A program made the translations under genes and the position numbers. Below, piece by piece: positions 25,209 to 31,711 of a DNA stretch of 57,485 nt (its first letter is position 1; every line of letters begins with the position of its first letter). The notes below the pieces were generated by a model, which had not been told where the DNA came from, did not search any database, and saw only the letters and a program-made list of their open reading frames with translations. Source of the DNA: Bacteriovorax sp. UBA1852 (lineage in GTDB: Bacteria > Bdellovibrionota > Bacteriovoracia > Bacteriovoracales > Bacteriovoracaceae); contig DDIK01000173.1 in assembly GCA_002338505.1 (NCBI GenBank), forward strand, positions 1 through 57,485, read 5' to 3'.

Positions 25209-25352
25209 AGATACCTCTAATAGCTTTATTTACAGGCCCTTATTCTTTCAAATTATTCTAGGAGTGACCAGTTTTACACACGGCGCCATCATTTTTTTAA
25301 TTATTCAGTATTGCCTAAACTGTCAATTTTAAGTAAATTACTTATTCATTGC

Positions 25353-25429
25353 GGGACATTAGCTCAGTTGGTTAGAGCCCCCGGCTCATAACCGGGTGGT
25401 CGCAAGTTCAAATCTTGCATGTCCCACCA
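25353..25429 (+). tRNA. tRNA with CAT anticodon (Ile2 more likely than Met)
   Basis: A 77-nt cloverleaf. Acceptor GGGACAT pairs with ATGTCCC, the D arm is AGCTCAGTTGGTTAGAGC, and the anticodon stem CCCGG/CCGGG encloses CTCATAA (anticodon CAT). The T arm is GCAAG-TTCAAAT-CTTGC and CCA is encoded. The GGCTCATAACC anticodon arm resembles tRNA-Ile2, whose C34 becomes lysidine, more than elongator tRNA-Met, but sequence alone does not settle it. Confidence 0.9.
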
Positions 25430-25432
25430 TTT

Positions 25433-25494
25433 AAAAAGCCTTCTTAATTTGATCTGTACCCCGAAAATGGGACTGATTAATTGAAGGCTTTTTT
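25433..25494. terminator. Terminator after the CAT tRNA, shared with the convergent kinase gene
   Basis: An 11-bp stem AAAAAGCCTTC (25433-25443) pairs with GAAGGCTTTTT (25483-25493). A smaller nested hairpin, GTACCC...GGGAC, sits in the loop. A- and T-runs on both sides make it bidirectional. The stop codon of the P-loop kinase gene lies within it. Confidence 0.75.
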
Positions 25495-25502
25495 ATTTTC
25501 AT
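25477..25502 (+). repeat. 26-bp motif, copy 1
   Basis: Core TTAATTGAAGGCTTTT plus an AT-rich tail. Here it forms the right arm of the terminator after the tRNA. Related copies are at 26731, 28832 and 30232. Confidence 0.5.
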
Positions 25503-26136
25503 CGTAAATCAAATCAACAACTTCTCCTAGGATTTCATCATATGACTTTTCATCTATATTGAACCTAAGGACTCTAAAAGGGCATTCTTCAAGAACATCC
25601 TCTGTATTTAAAACTAGCTCTTCTATGAAGAACTTAATTGGTTCGTCAATTTTCTTGTCTTTAAGAAGCGCTGATGTACTTAGTGTACCTCTCACCTGCT
25701 GCTCCCATTCAGTACCTCTACTTTTCATTGTCTTCTCAAAATGAGCTACAGGGTTACTACTATACAAATAAATTAGAACAGGATTAACTCTTTCAATTTT
25801 TTTAAAAATCTCATTAATAAGAGATTTCCCTTTCTCCACTTTATTAATAACTAAAGGAAAGTTCATTTGTTGCTGAATAGTTAAACTTTCTTGAATATAA
25901 ATATGATCTTTATAGCTTTCATTTTTTAGAAATGTGCACCAAGCATTAAGTACAAAATTAGAAAAATCCTCTATGTTCGAATCTATAGTTGTTCCAGTTT
26001 TATATATGAATGGATTATCTTCATCGGTCTCAAGAAACAGTCTAACTTTACATTTTCCCTCTAAAGCTCGCACCAAATTCTTAGCAAAAGTACTTTTTCC
26101 CGTACCAGGTAATCCCTCAATCAATATCATAACCAT
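25477..26136 (-). CDS. P-loop kinase-like protein
   Basis: A 219-aa protein with a Walker A loop at its N-terminus (LIEGLPGTGKSTFAKNLV). YIQESLTIQQQMNFP and LIYLYSSNPVAHFEKTM look like the substrate and lid regions of nucleoside- or aminoglycoside-type small-molecule kinases. No clear substrate motif is seen. It stands alone in the accessory patch between the tRNA and the first Rha-like copy, and its 3' end lies in the tRNA terminator. Confidence 0.65.
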   Translation of the reverse strand: MVMILIEGLPGTGKSTFAKNLVRALEGKCKVRLFLETDEDNPFIYKTGTTIDSNIEDFSNFVLNAWCTFLKNESYKDHIYIQESLTIQQQMNFPLVINKVEKGKSLINEIFKKIERVNPVLIYLYSSNPVAHFEKTMKSRGTEWEQQVRGTLSTSALLKDKKIDEPIKFFIEELVLNTEDVLEECPFRVLRFNIDEKSYDEILGEVVDLIYDENKKAFN

Positions 26137-26225
26137 AACCTATTTTTTTTCCTCACAACATTATTCCAAGTTCACAACTCATTGAAAACTCATTTCTATA
26201 ACTCAAAATATACAGATGAATATCA

Positions 26226-26429
26226 CTGAGGAAGAATAGTTCGCGTAAGCACAGAATGAACCACTATTTTGCATTGAACGAACTTTTGTTCCTCAATGCT
26301 TGAAAAGCCTCCTTCTCAGGGAGCATTTTTGATTTAATTTAAAAATATCTCTTAATCATTCCAAGCAAAACCTGAACCTAATTCATAAAGTTGATATCTC
26401 TTTTAGTTAAAATTTAACTAAGGATAATT
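26226..26429 (+). repeat. Upstream repeat block of Rha-like copy A
   Basis: This 204-nt block resembles 29570-29747 before the intact copy. Shared parts are GAGGAAGAATAGTTCGC...CACTA near its left end and the last 30 nt before the ATG (TTTAACTAAGGATAATT). A dyad AGTTCG (26238-26243) with CGAACT (26279-26284) is conserved in both. Confidence 0.5.
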
Positions 26430-26727
26430 ATGAATAATTTTAGAATTGATAAACCTTTTGATAAGAAACCACCAAGACTCAAAGACTTTGTTAATAAAGT
26501 AGTTATCGGTGATGTTTGGGTACGCGATACTCCATTTGGCCAGTGACAGGCTCATTCAAAACTGCAGAGCATTTTGATATGCCACACTTCCACGTAATAA
26601 GAGTTATTGATGAATGTAAAAATGAGTTATCTATTCAATCCAAATTTGGACTATGCCTTAAGCGAAAATCAAATAGGAGCACTAAAAGGTTACTATAGAA
26701 AGAGAATGGATGATAAAAATAAATAGC
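26430..26727 (+). pseudogene. Rha-like phage regulatory gene, copy A (frameshift and deletion)
   Basis: The start reads MNNFRIDKPFDKKPPRLKDF and continues to GDVWVRDTPFG, close to the intact copy at 29748. At GGCCAGTGA one C is missing compared with GGCCCAGTG in the intact copy, so the frame hits a stop. The other frame then continues (VTGSFKTAEHFDMPHFHV, then IRVIDECKNEL). After FGLCL about 65 codons are gone and the tail ALKGYYRKRMDDKNK follows. A terminator-like hairpin lies at 26717-26750. It is a broken paralogue. Confidence 0.75.
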
Positions 26728-26750
26728 CTTCTTAATTGGAAGCTGTTTAT
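26717..26750. terminator. Hairpin after Rha-like copy A
   Basis: AATAAATAGCCTTC pairs with GGAAGCTGTTTATT apart from one mismatch and one bulge, followed by a T-rich stretch. It lies between copy A and the convergent LysR gene, so it may serve both strands. Confidence 0.5.
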
Positions 26751-26756
26751 TTCTAT
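26731..26756 (+). repeat. 26-bp motif, copy 2
   Basis: TTAATTGGAAGCTGTTTATT plus tail, the most diverged of the four copies. It overlaps the right arm of the hairpin after Rha-like copy A. Confidence 0.4.
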
Positions 26757-26775
26757 TTTTTATATCGATAGTAAA

Positions 26776-27663
26776 CTACTTCAAAATACCTCGAACACAC
26801 ATTTCCAAAGTTTTATAACGAGATGGTAAAGAGCGGTTCTTTTTTTGTACCAAAAACAAATCCTCTGACACCGACCGTTTTGGATTATGTATAATATAGG
26901 ACTTCTTTTTTCCGAAACTATCTAAAGCAGACTGAGGAAGAATCGTAAACCCCAGCCCCTTAGATACTGATAATGGTATTTGTGCAAGTTGATTTACATG
27001 ACTAACTATAGAAATATCATCAATATTTAAAGACTTTAAATCAGAACTACCACACTGATCAAAATATAAAGACAAATACATTTTAGCATCGGGATGATTT
27101 ACTAATCCACATTCTTTTAAAAGCTCTGCCGTCACTTTCCTTCCTGTGTAATGGCGGGGAAGAATTAAACATAAAGACTCATTGCCAACTTTTTTATATC
27201 CAAAATTGCTTCTATTTGGAACCTCAGTAACTACACCAAAATCTATTGCTCCACTTTCTATATTTTCTAAAATTTTATAATTTGGAGCAGCCTCTAAGTG
27301 GACTACAAACCCTGAATGCTTTTTTTGTAAATCTAAAATTTGAGAATAAAGCTTCAATGCCAAAGAGCCTGAGCATGATAGACGGCAATGTCCCCTGAAA
27401 GGATCGTCAAATCTTAAGTTATCAAGTAATGATTCTTCTTCCTGCGAGTGCCTCAATGCATATTCATAGACAAGTCTTCCCTTTTCGGTCAACACAAACC
27501 TCTTCCCCTCCCTAACAATCAATTCGTGCCCACAAGCATCTTCCAACTTCAATATATGCTGACTAACTCCCGGTTGAGTCATATGAAGTACTTTAGCGGT
27601 ACGTGTAAAGTGACCAACTTCAACTAAAGTCTTAAAGGTCTTAAGCCATTGATTATTAAGCAT
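26776..27663 (-). CDS. LysR family transcriptional regulator
   Basis: A 295-aa protein. The N-terminal helix-turn-helix reads FKTLVEVGHFTRTAKVLHMT, QPGVSQHILKLEDACG and LIVREGKRFVLTEKG. The C-terminal part is the periplasmic-binding-like effector domain (about 90-295). It is divergent from a VOC-family gene, and the space between carries a T-N11-A LysR site in a long dyad. The usual logic is activation of the divergent gene and self-repression. Confidence 0.9.
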   Translation of the reverse strand: MLNNQWLKTFKTLVEVGHFTRTAKVLHMTQPGVSQHILKLEDACGHELIVREGKRFVLTEKGRLVYEYALRHSQEEESLLDNLRFDDPFRGHCRLSCSGSLALKLYSQILDLQKKHSGFVVHLEAAPNYKILENIESGAIDFGVVTEVPNRSNFGYKKVGNESLCLILPRHYTGRKVTAELLKECGLVNHPDAKMYLSLYFDQCGSSDLKSLNIDDISIVSHVNQLAQIPLSVSKGLGFTILPQSALDSFGKKKSYIIHNPKRSVSEDLFLVQKKNRSLPSRYKTLEMCVRGILK

Positions 27664-27694
27664 ATATTATTTCCCCCACAACTAAGCAATAACA

Positions 27695-27729
27695 AAAAAT
27701 TATCATTTAGATAAATAATGATAATTTTT
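27695..27729. promoter_or_regulatory. LysR-type operator dyad
   Basis: Perfect 13-bp arms AAAAATTATCATT (27695-27707) and AATGATAATTTTT (27717-27729) around a 9-nt spacer. Inside it, TTATC-ATTTA-GATAA (27700-27714) is an exact T-N11-A LysR box. It lies between the divergent LysR and VOC genes. Confidence 0.7.
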
Positions 27730-27796
27730 ATTTTTAACAATCTTGCTCTAAAATAATTAAAAAAGGAAACTAATCCTTTAAAATATAGAGGTAAAT

Positions 27797-28312
27797 ATGT
27801 CTGAATCAACTTATCCTAGAAATTTTTCTCATATCGGAATATCTGTCCCTGACCTAGAAGCTGCTGTTAGATTCTACACAGAAGTTCTTGGTTGGTACCT
27901 TATAATGGAACCCACTGAGATAATTGAAGACAAATCTGCAATTGGAGAAATGTGTACAGACGTATTTGGAGCAAACTGGGATCGCTTTCGAATTGCTCAT
28001 TTATCAACGGGAGATAGAATTGGAGTCGAACTTTTTGAGTTCAAAAATCAAGAAAATCCAAAAGATAATTTTGAGTATTGGAAGACTGGAATCTTTCATT
28101 TCTGTGTTCAAGACCCAAATGTCGAAGAATTGGCTGAAAAAATTGAAAAGGCTGGAGGAAAAAGACGTATGCCAAAACCACGTTACTATTACCCTGAAGA
28201 AAAGCCATATCGCATGATTTACATGGAAGATCCCTTTGGAAATATTTTAGAAATTTACAGCCATAGCTACGAATTACACTACGCTAGTGGAGCATATAAT
28301 AGTCAGAACTAG
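27797..28312 (+). CDS. VOC (glyoxalase-fold) family protein
   Basis: A 171-aa protein with the two beta-alpha-beta-beta-beta modules of the vicinal-oxygen-chelate fold. FSHIGISVPDLEAAVRFYTE begins the first module, with a metal-ligand histidine. GIFHFCVQDPNVEELAEKIE begins the second, and MEDPFGNILEIYSHS ends it with a glutamate ligand. The family includes lyases, isomerases and ring-cleaving dioxygenases; the substrate is unknown. A weak AAAGGA/TCCTTT hairpin precedes the GAGGT ribosome binding site. Confidence 0.85.
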   Translation: MSESTYPRNFSHIGISVPDLEAAVRFYTEVLGWYLIMEPTEIIEDKSAIGEMCTDVFGANWDRFRIAHLSTGDRIGVELFEFKNQENPKDNFEYWKTGIFHFCVQDPNVEELAEKIEKAGGKRRMPKPRYYYPEEKPYRMIYMEDPFGNILEIYSHSYELHYASGAYNSQN

Positions 28313-28328
28313 ATGTTAAAGAGCCTCT

Positions 28329-28589
28329 CTAGGCAGCCAAGTCTCTGGCATTTTTGAGTTCCCACTTTGCTTGCATCGTTACCCAAAACTCAGCACTAAT
28401 ACCAAATACCTTCTCAAGCTCTAAGGCAAACTTAGCACTCATGCCTCTTTTGTTATTACAAATTTCAGATATCTTTCTTTCGGCACAACCAATTTCACCA
28501 GCTAACCACTTTTGAGTTAAGCCACGCTCATCAAGAATCATAGTTTTAAGAAACTCACCTGCAGAGTGTCTTACTTTAATTTCAATCAT
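28329..28589 (-). CDS. higA: HigA-family antitoxin
   Basis: An 86-aa XRE-type DNA-binding protein of the HigA addiction-module family: HSAGEFLKTMILDERGLTQK, then AGEIGCAERKISEICNNKRG and ALELEKVFGISAEFWVTMQ. Its start overlaps the end of the toxin frame by 8 nt, the normal higB-higA order. The toxin gene is broken, so this antitoxin is probably an orphan. Confidence 0.88.
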   Translation of the reverse strand: MIEIKVRHSAGEFLKTMILDERGLTQKWLAGEIGCAERKISEICNNKRGMSAKFALELEKVFGISAEFWVTMQAKWELKNARDLAA

Positions 28590-28837
28590 GGTAATCTCCT
28601 ATTTCAACATCAATAAACTCGCCTTTAGAATATTTAAAGATAATACACCAAGGCTTTTCTATTGTTATCGACCAAAACTCTTTCATACTTCCTTTTAACT
28701 TATGTAGTTTCAAAGAAGGTGGTTCACAAATTTTCTTTAGATCTTCAATTCATGTAACGTCAATTAAGGCCATTAATAAAAAGATTGCTCTCTTATTCAA
28801 TCTTTCAGGATGCTTTTTTGAGGTCCCTTTATTAATT
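28582..28837 (-). pseudogene. higB: higB toxin remnant (nonsense codon, lost N-terminus)
   Basis: Reading the minus strand upstream of higA gives KLHKLKGSMKEFWSITIEKP then WCIIFKYSKGEFIDVEIGDY, the conserved C-terminal half of HigB mRNA-cleaving toxins. Further upstream HPERLNKRAIFLLMALIDVT is in the same frame but is cut by TGA at 28750-28752. The usual HigB N-terminus is replaced by the 26-bp motif at 28832. Two separate lesions make an active toxin unlikely. Confidence 0.75.
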
Positions 28838-28857
28838 GAAGGCTTTTCTATTTCTAT
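28832..28857 (+). repeat. 26-bp motif, copy 3
   Basis: TTAATTGAAGGCTTTT plus a CTATTTCTAT tail, sitting exactly where the homology of higB to intact HigB stops. Unlike the other copies it has no left stem arm. Confidence 0.5.
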
Positions 28858-28873
28858 CAATTTTAAATATAAT

Positions 28874-29380
28874 TTACTCGTTTTTCAAAATTAGCTTTTT
28901 CAATGAGGTAACATCATTAACAGAACCAAAAACTTCAATTACTACAAGCTCATTTACCTTTGTAATTTTTGTATAAAACGTTGAAGAGCCTGAAGAGGTT
29001 TTACTTTTAATCTCATAAACCGTTTCGCCATTTTCAATCGTTTCAGCACACATTAGAACTGACTTATTGTATCTTGAATGACTAGACAATATATACTGAT
29101 CTATAAGTTCAGGCCAAGTTGGATCTACATGGCTAAAAAGATCAACCTTCAATCCCAACTCTATTTGCAGTGGAACAGTCGTTATAACTACTTTAGAAAT
29201 ATTTTTATAAGTGTCCTCTTCCGAATAACAAGAGAAACCATTTTGTCTTTCACCTTCACACACATACTCAGAGACTTCATAAAACCCAGAAAATATTCCT
29301 TTATTAAAATGCTTACAGTCATCAGCTGCAATTGAATTCATTGACAAACCTAGCAGCATAACTAAAAGTGCTTGTTTCAT
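28874..29380 (-). CDS. Secreted hypothetical protein
   Basis: A 168-aa protein with a signal peptide (MKQALLVMLLGLSMNSIAAD) and a GGAG ribosome binding site. It has four cysteines in its mature part (DDCKHF, YVCEGE, FSCYSEE, LMCAET), consistent with two disulfides, and a beta-rich pattern. I recognise no family. Imperfect direct repeats lie just upstream. Confidence 0.6.
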   Translation of the reverse strand: MKQALLVMLLGLSMNSIAADDCKHFNKGIFSGFYEVSEYVCEGERQNGFSCYSEEDTYKNISKVVITTVPLQIELGLKVDLFSHVDPTWPELIDQYILSSHSRYNKSVLMCAETIENGETVYEIKSKTSSGSSTFYTKITKVNELVVIEVFGSVNDVTSLKKLILKNE

Positions 29381-29398
29381 ATGTAGTCTCCTTATTAT

Positions 29399-29468
29399 CG
29401 CAAATTACCAAATAAAATGAAAACTACACGTAATTGTCGCCAATTACCAAATAATTTGAAAAAGTACA
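29399..29468. repeat. Two imperfect 31-bp direct repeats upstream of the secreted protein gene
   Basis: CGCAAATTACCAAATAA...TACAC (29399-29429) and CGCCAATTACCAAATAA...TACAC (29438-29468). They are spaced 39 nt start to start and lie 19-88 nt upstream of the minus-strand gene start at 29380. They may be paired binding sites. Confidence 0.4.
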
Positions 29469-29569
29469 CCTATATTTTCATAGCCATAACTGAGAATGTC
29501 CCCTCACTAACTTTTCTCACACTTATAAGTAATCAAAATAAGAAAAAGAAGAATCATTTTAGTAACTAC

Positions 29570-29747
29570 CAGTAAGGAAGAAAAGTTCGCATAAGCAACT
29601 GAATGGACCACTAGTTTTCCAATAAGCGAACTATCGCCCACTTGGTTACACAAATAAGAACTAACTTAACACCATTACTCCAAAGCCATACCTCTTCATT
29701 TATAAAACTGATACCTCACTTAGTTAATATTCAACCAAGGGATAATT
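29570..29747 (+). repeat. Upstream repeat block of intact Rha-like copy
   Basis: This 178-nt block before the ATG at 29748 matches the block at 26226 at both ends. It holds the perfect dyad AGTTCGC (29584-29590) with GCGAACT (29626-29632), 35 nt apart. Confidence 0.5.
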
Positions 29748-30218
29748 ATGAGTGACTTCAAAATAGATAAACCTTTTGATAAAAGACCACCAAGACTCAA
29801 AGATCTTGTTAATGAAGTAGTTATGGGTGATGTTTGGGTACGAGATACTCCATTTGGCCCAGTGACAGATTCATTAAAAATTGCAGAGTATTTTGATATG
29901 AAACATCACAATGTTCTTAGAGCTATTGATAAATGTAATAAAGAGTTAGGTACAGAACTCAAATTTGAGTTGTGTAAGAATCTTATTGAAAACAATCACT
30001 TATCGGGTCCCAAAAATAGAATGAGAAAGTATAGAAAAGTAGACATTACTGAATTTGGACTGACACTACTTCTGTTATACATCAACACACCTAAAGCAAG
30101 AAAGATATCTGCTGAAATTCTTTATCGATTTTTCATCTTAAAAACTTACGTTGAAGGACTCAATGAAAGACAAATTATTGTCCTTAAAGGATATTACAGA
30201 AAACAAATGAAGGAGTGA
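29748..30218 (+). CDS. Rha-like phage regulatory protein, intact copy B
   Basis: A 156-aa protein. After a charged N-terminus (KIDKPFDKRPPRLKDLV), VTDSLKIAEYFDMKHHNVLR and AIDKCNKELG match the Rha family pattern (V-x-S-x-x-(I/V)-A-E-x-F-x-K-x-H-x-x-V-L-R-x-I). KYRKVDITEFGLTLLLLYIN and YRFFILKTYV follow. Rha proteins occur in temperate phages, where some interfere with phage growth in hosts lacking a particular host factor. AAGGGATAATT gives a good ribosome binding site. No other phage genes are near it. It is the only full-length member of three related copies here. Confidence 0.75.
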   Translation: MSDFKIDKPFDKRPPRLKDLVNEVVMGDVWVRDTPFGPVTDSLKIAEYFDMKHHNVLRAIDKCNKELGTELKFELCKNLIENNHLSGPKNRMRKYRKVDITEFGLTLLLLYINTPKARKISAEILYRFFILKTYVEGLNERQIIVLKGYYRKQMKE

Positions 30219-30222
30219 TTTC

Positions 30223-30249
30223 AAAGCCTTCTCGATTGAAGACTTTTTT
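30223..30249 (+). terminator. Terminator after Rha-like copy B
   Basis: AAAGCCTTC pairs with GAAGACTTT apart from one mismatch, with a TCGATT loop and a T-run. The right arm belongs to the 26-bp motif. Confidence 0.65.
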
Positions 30250-30257
30250 GTTTCTAT
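30232..30257 (+). repeat. 26-bp motif, copy 4
   Basis: TCGATTGAAGACTTTTTTGT plus tail TTCTAT. It lies 16 nt before the point at 30274 where homology of Rha-like copy C begins. Confidence 0.5.
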
Positions 30258-30273
30258 AAAGAAAAATCTAATA

Positions 30274-30564
30274 ACAAAACCTCCAAGACCAAAGGACTTA
30301 GTAAATGAGTATGTAATGGGTGATGTATGGATTAGAGATACACCATTTGGTCCTCTCACAGACTCTCTTAAGATTGCTGAGCAATTCGATATGACTCATC
30401 CTCATCTTCTAAGAGCTATAGATAAATGTAAAGATGAGCTTGGAACAGAATCCAAATATGGATTATGTAGTAATCTTATTGAAAACAAGTACTTGTCTGG
30501 TCCAAAAGGACGAGAAAGAGAATATCGCTTTTTTATTTTAAAAAGCTACGTTCTTAGTTCCTAA
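30274..30564 (+). pseudogene. Rha-like gene, copy C (truncated, internally deleted)
   Basis: Homology starts at TKPPRPKDLVNEYVMGDVW and runs through TPFGPLTDSLKIAEQFDMTH, PHLLRAIDKCKDELG and NLIENKYLSGPKGR. It then jumps from GRERE directly to YRFFILKSYV, losing the ITEFGLTLLL segment of copy B, and ends after VLSS without the copy B tail. The N-terminal codons are missing; an ATG at 30316 (MGDVWIRD) could still give a short product. It runs into a truncated phosphotransferase gene on the other strand. Confidence 0.7.
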
Positions 30565-30849
30565 AGTTGTCTTTTTGAGGAGTAAGGGAGCTTTAATATT
30601 CCTGAATTTTCTTGATATTGATGCTTCTATATTAAACTGTTTACTTGTTAGGTCACCTATACGAATAACAACAGAACTTTCTTTATTTTCAAAATGAACG
30701 AGGTAGTTTGTATTACTAAAACCTCCCTCAAGATATTCTAGAGTCTCAACTTTACTCACTGTGATATCATTTAGAATCTCTTGAGCATCACTTCTTAGAA
30801 GAGCTGTTGGCTTTTTTGACCTGTTAAACCTTTTCTTATCTATTTCCAT
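30538..30849 (-). pseudogene. Aminoglycoside/choline-kinase-like phosphotransferase, N-terminal fragment
   Basis: A 103-aa frame. VETLEYLEGGFSNTNYLVHF, then VVIRIGD and FNIEASISRKF, form the N-terminal lobe of an APH-type small-molecule kinase: glycine loop, ATP-binding segment and helix C. The whole catalytic lobe (HGDL and D-x-D motifs) is absent. The frame instead runs into the 3' end of Rha-like copy C near 30560. It is a remnant cut by that junction. Confidence 0.65.
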
Positions 30850-30931
30850 ATACTTATACGTAGAAGAGATATACCATCCCTCTTATAACCAAGCCCTTAT
30901 TGCTTTCTCAAGAACTCTCACAAACTTCAAT

Positions 30932-31681
30932 CTATTTATCACGACTCGTAGCCATTGGTGCCTTCTCATAATCAATAACATAAGCAACAGGCTCAAATGG
31001 AAAATTAGGATCATCCTCTTGTTCGTAAGATAAATTAATCGTTAACAAATTCTCAATTGCCCTATCAATAGTTCCATCTTTAAGACCTTGATGCCAAAAC
31101 TCTTTTGTTAAATTAAAGAAATTAATTACAGAATCTTTTCTTCCTTTCTCGTAAAGAGAAAAAGCCAAAGAGCGATCAGGACCGAAAGAAGAAAGTTGGG
31201 GAGAATACATTTGATCTATAGATTTTTCAATGCACTTATTATCGACTGACTTTAAAAGGTGATATTCTGCCTTTTCAATATTGTTCGATGATAGATAAGT
31301 CTTCCCTAATAAAATATGTACAGCATGACAAAGATTACCATACCAGAAATAAGCACTATACTTATCAGGAATTAGTAATAAATTGGTTCCTAATTTGATT
31401 ACAACATCTTCGTCTTTCGCTTTATAAGCATTTAGAAAAGCATCATAATAGTCAGTTGACTCAAATGCTAAATCTTTATTAAAAACGACGGGTCCTATTT
31501 CACTATATTCTTGGCGATTAGTTTCTACGACTTGCTTATTTCTCGCAGGTGTATTTTTAATGACAACCTGAGGCATAGATTCTTCAGTATTTACGCTAGG
31601 CTCAGTCTGTACTACCTCCTCATCTTTGAAATAAAGAAAAGCCGTAATAGATATTAAAAATAATAACGCTATTTTTTTCAT
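30932..31681 (-). CDS. Membrane-anchored TPR-like hypothetical protein
   Basis: A 249-aa protein with one N-terminal hydrophobic segment (KKIALLFLISITAFLYF), probably an anchor rather than a cleaved signal. Residues about 80-150 look like helical TPR-type repeats (NAYKAKDEDVVIKLGTNLLL and LLGKTYLSSNNIEKAEYHLL). The function is unknown. It lies 30 nt downstream of the LanC-like gene on the same strand and may share its transcript. Confidence 0.55.
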   Translation of the reverse strand: MKKIALLFLISITAFLYFKDEEVVQTEPSVNTEESMPQVVIKNTPARNKQVVETNRQEYSEIGPVVFNKDLAFESTDYYDAFLNAYKAKDEDVVIKLGTNLLLIPDKYSAYFWYGNLCHAVHILLGKTYLSSNNIEKAEYHLLKSVDNKCIEKSIDQMYSPQLSSFGPDRSLAFSLYEKGRKDSVINFFNLTKEFWHQGLKDGTIDRAIENLLTINLSYEQEDDPNFPFEPVAYVIDYEKAPMATSRDK

Positions 31682-31711
31682 AATAATATCTCACAAAAAA
31701 TTCTGGAAAAT

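Noticed and set aside
25353..25429. The CAT tRNA as the attachment site of an integrated element covering the accessory patch
   Set aside because: No integrase gene was seen and I noticed no second copy of the tRNA 3' end downstream in the window.
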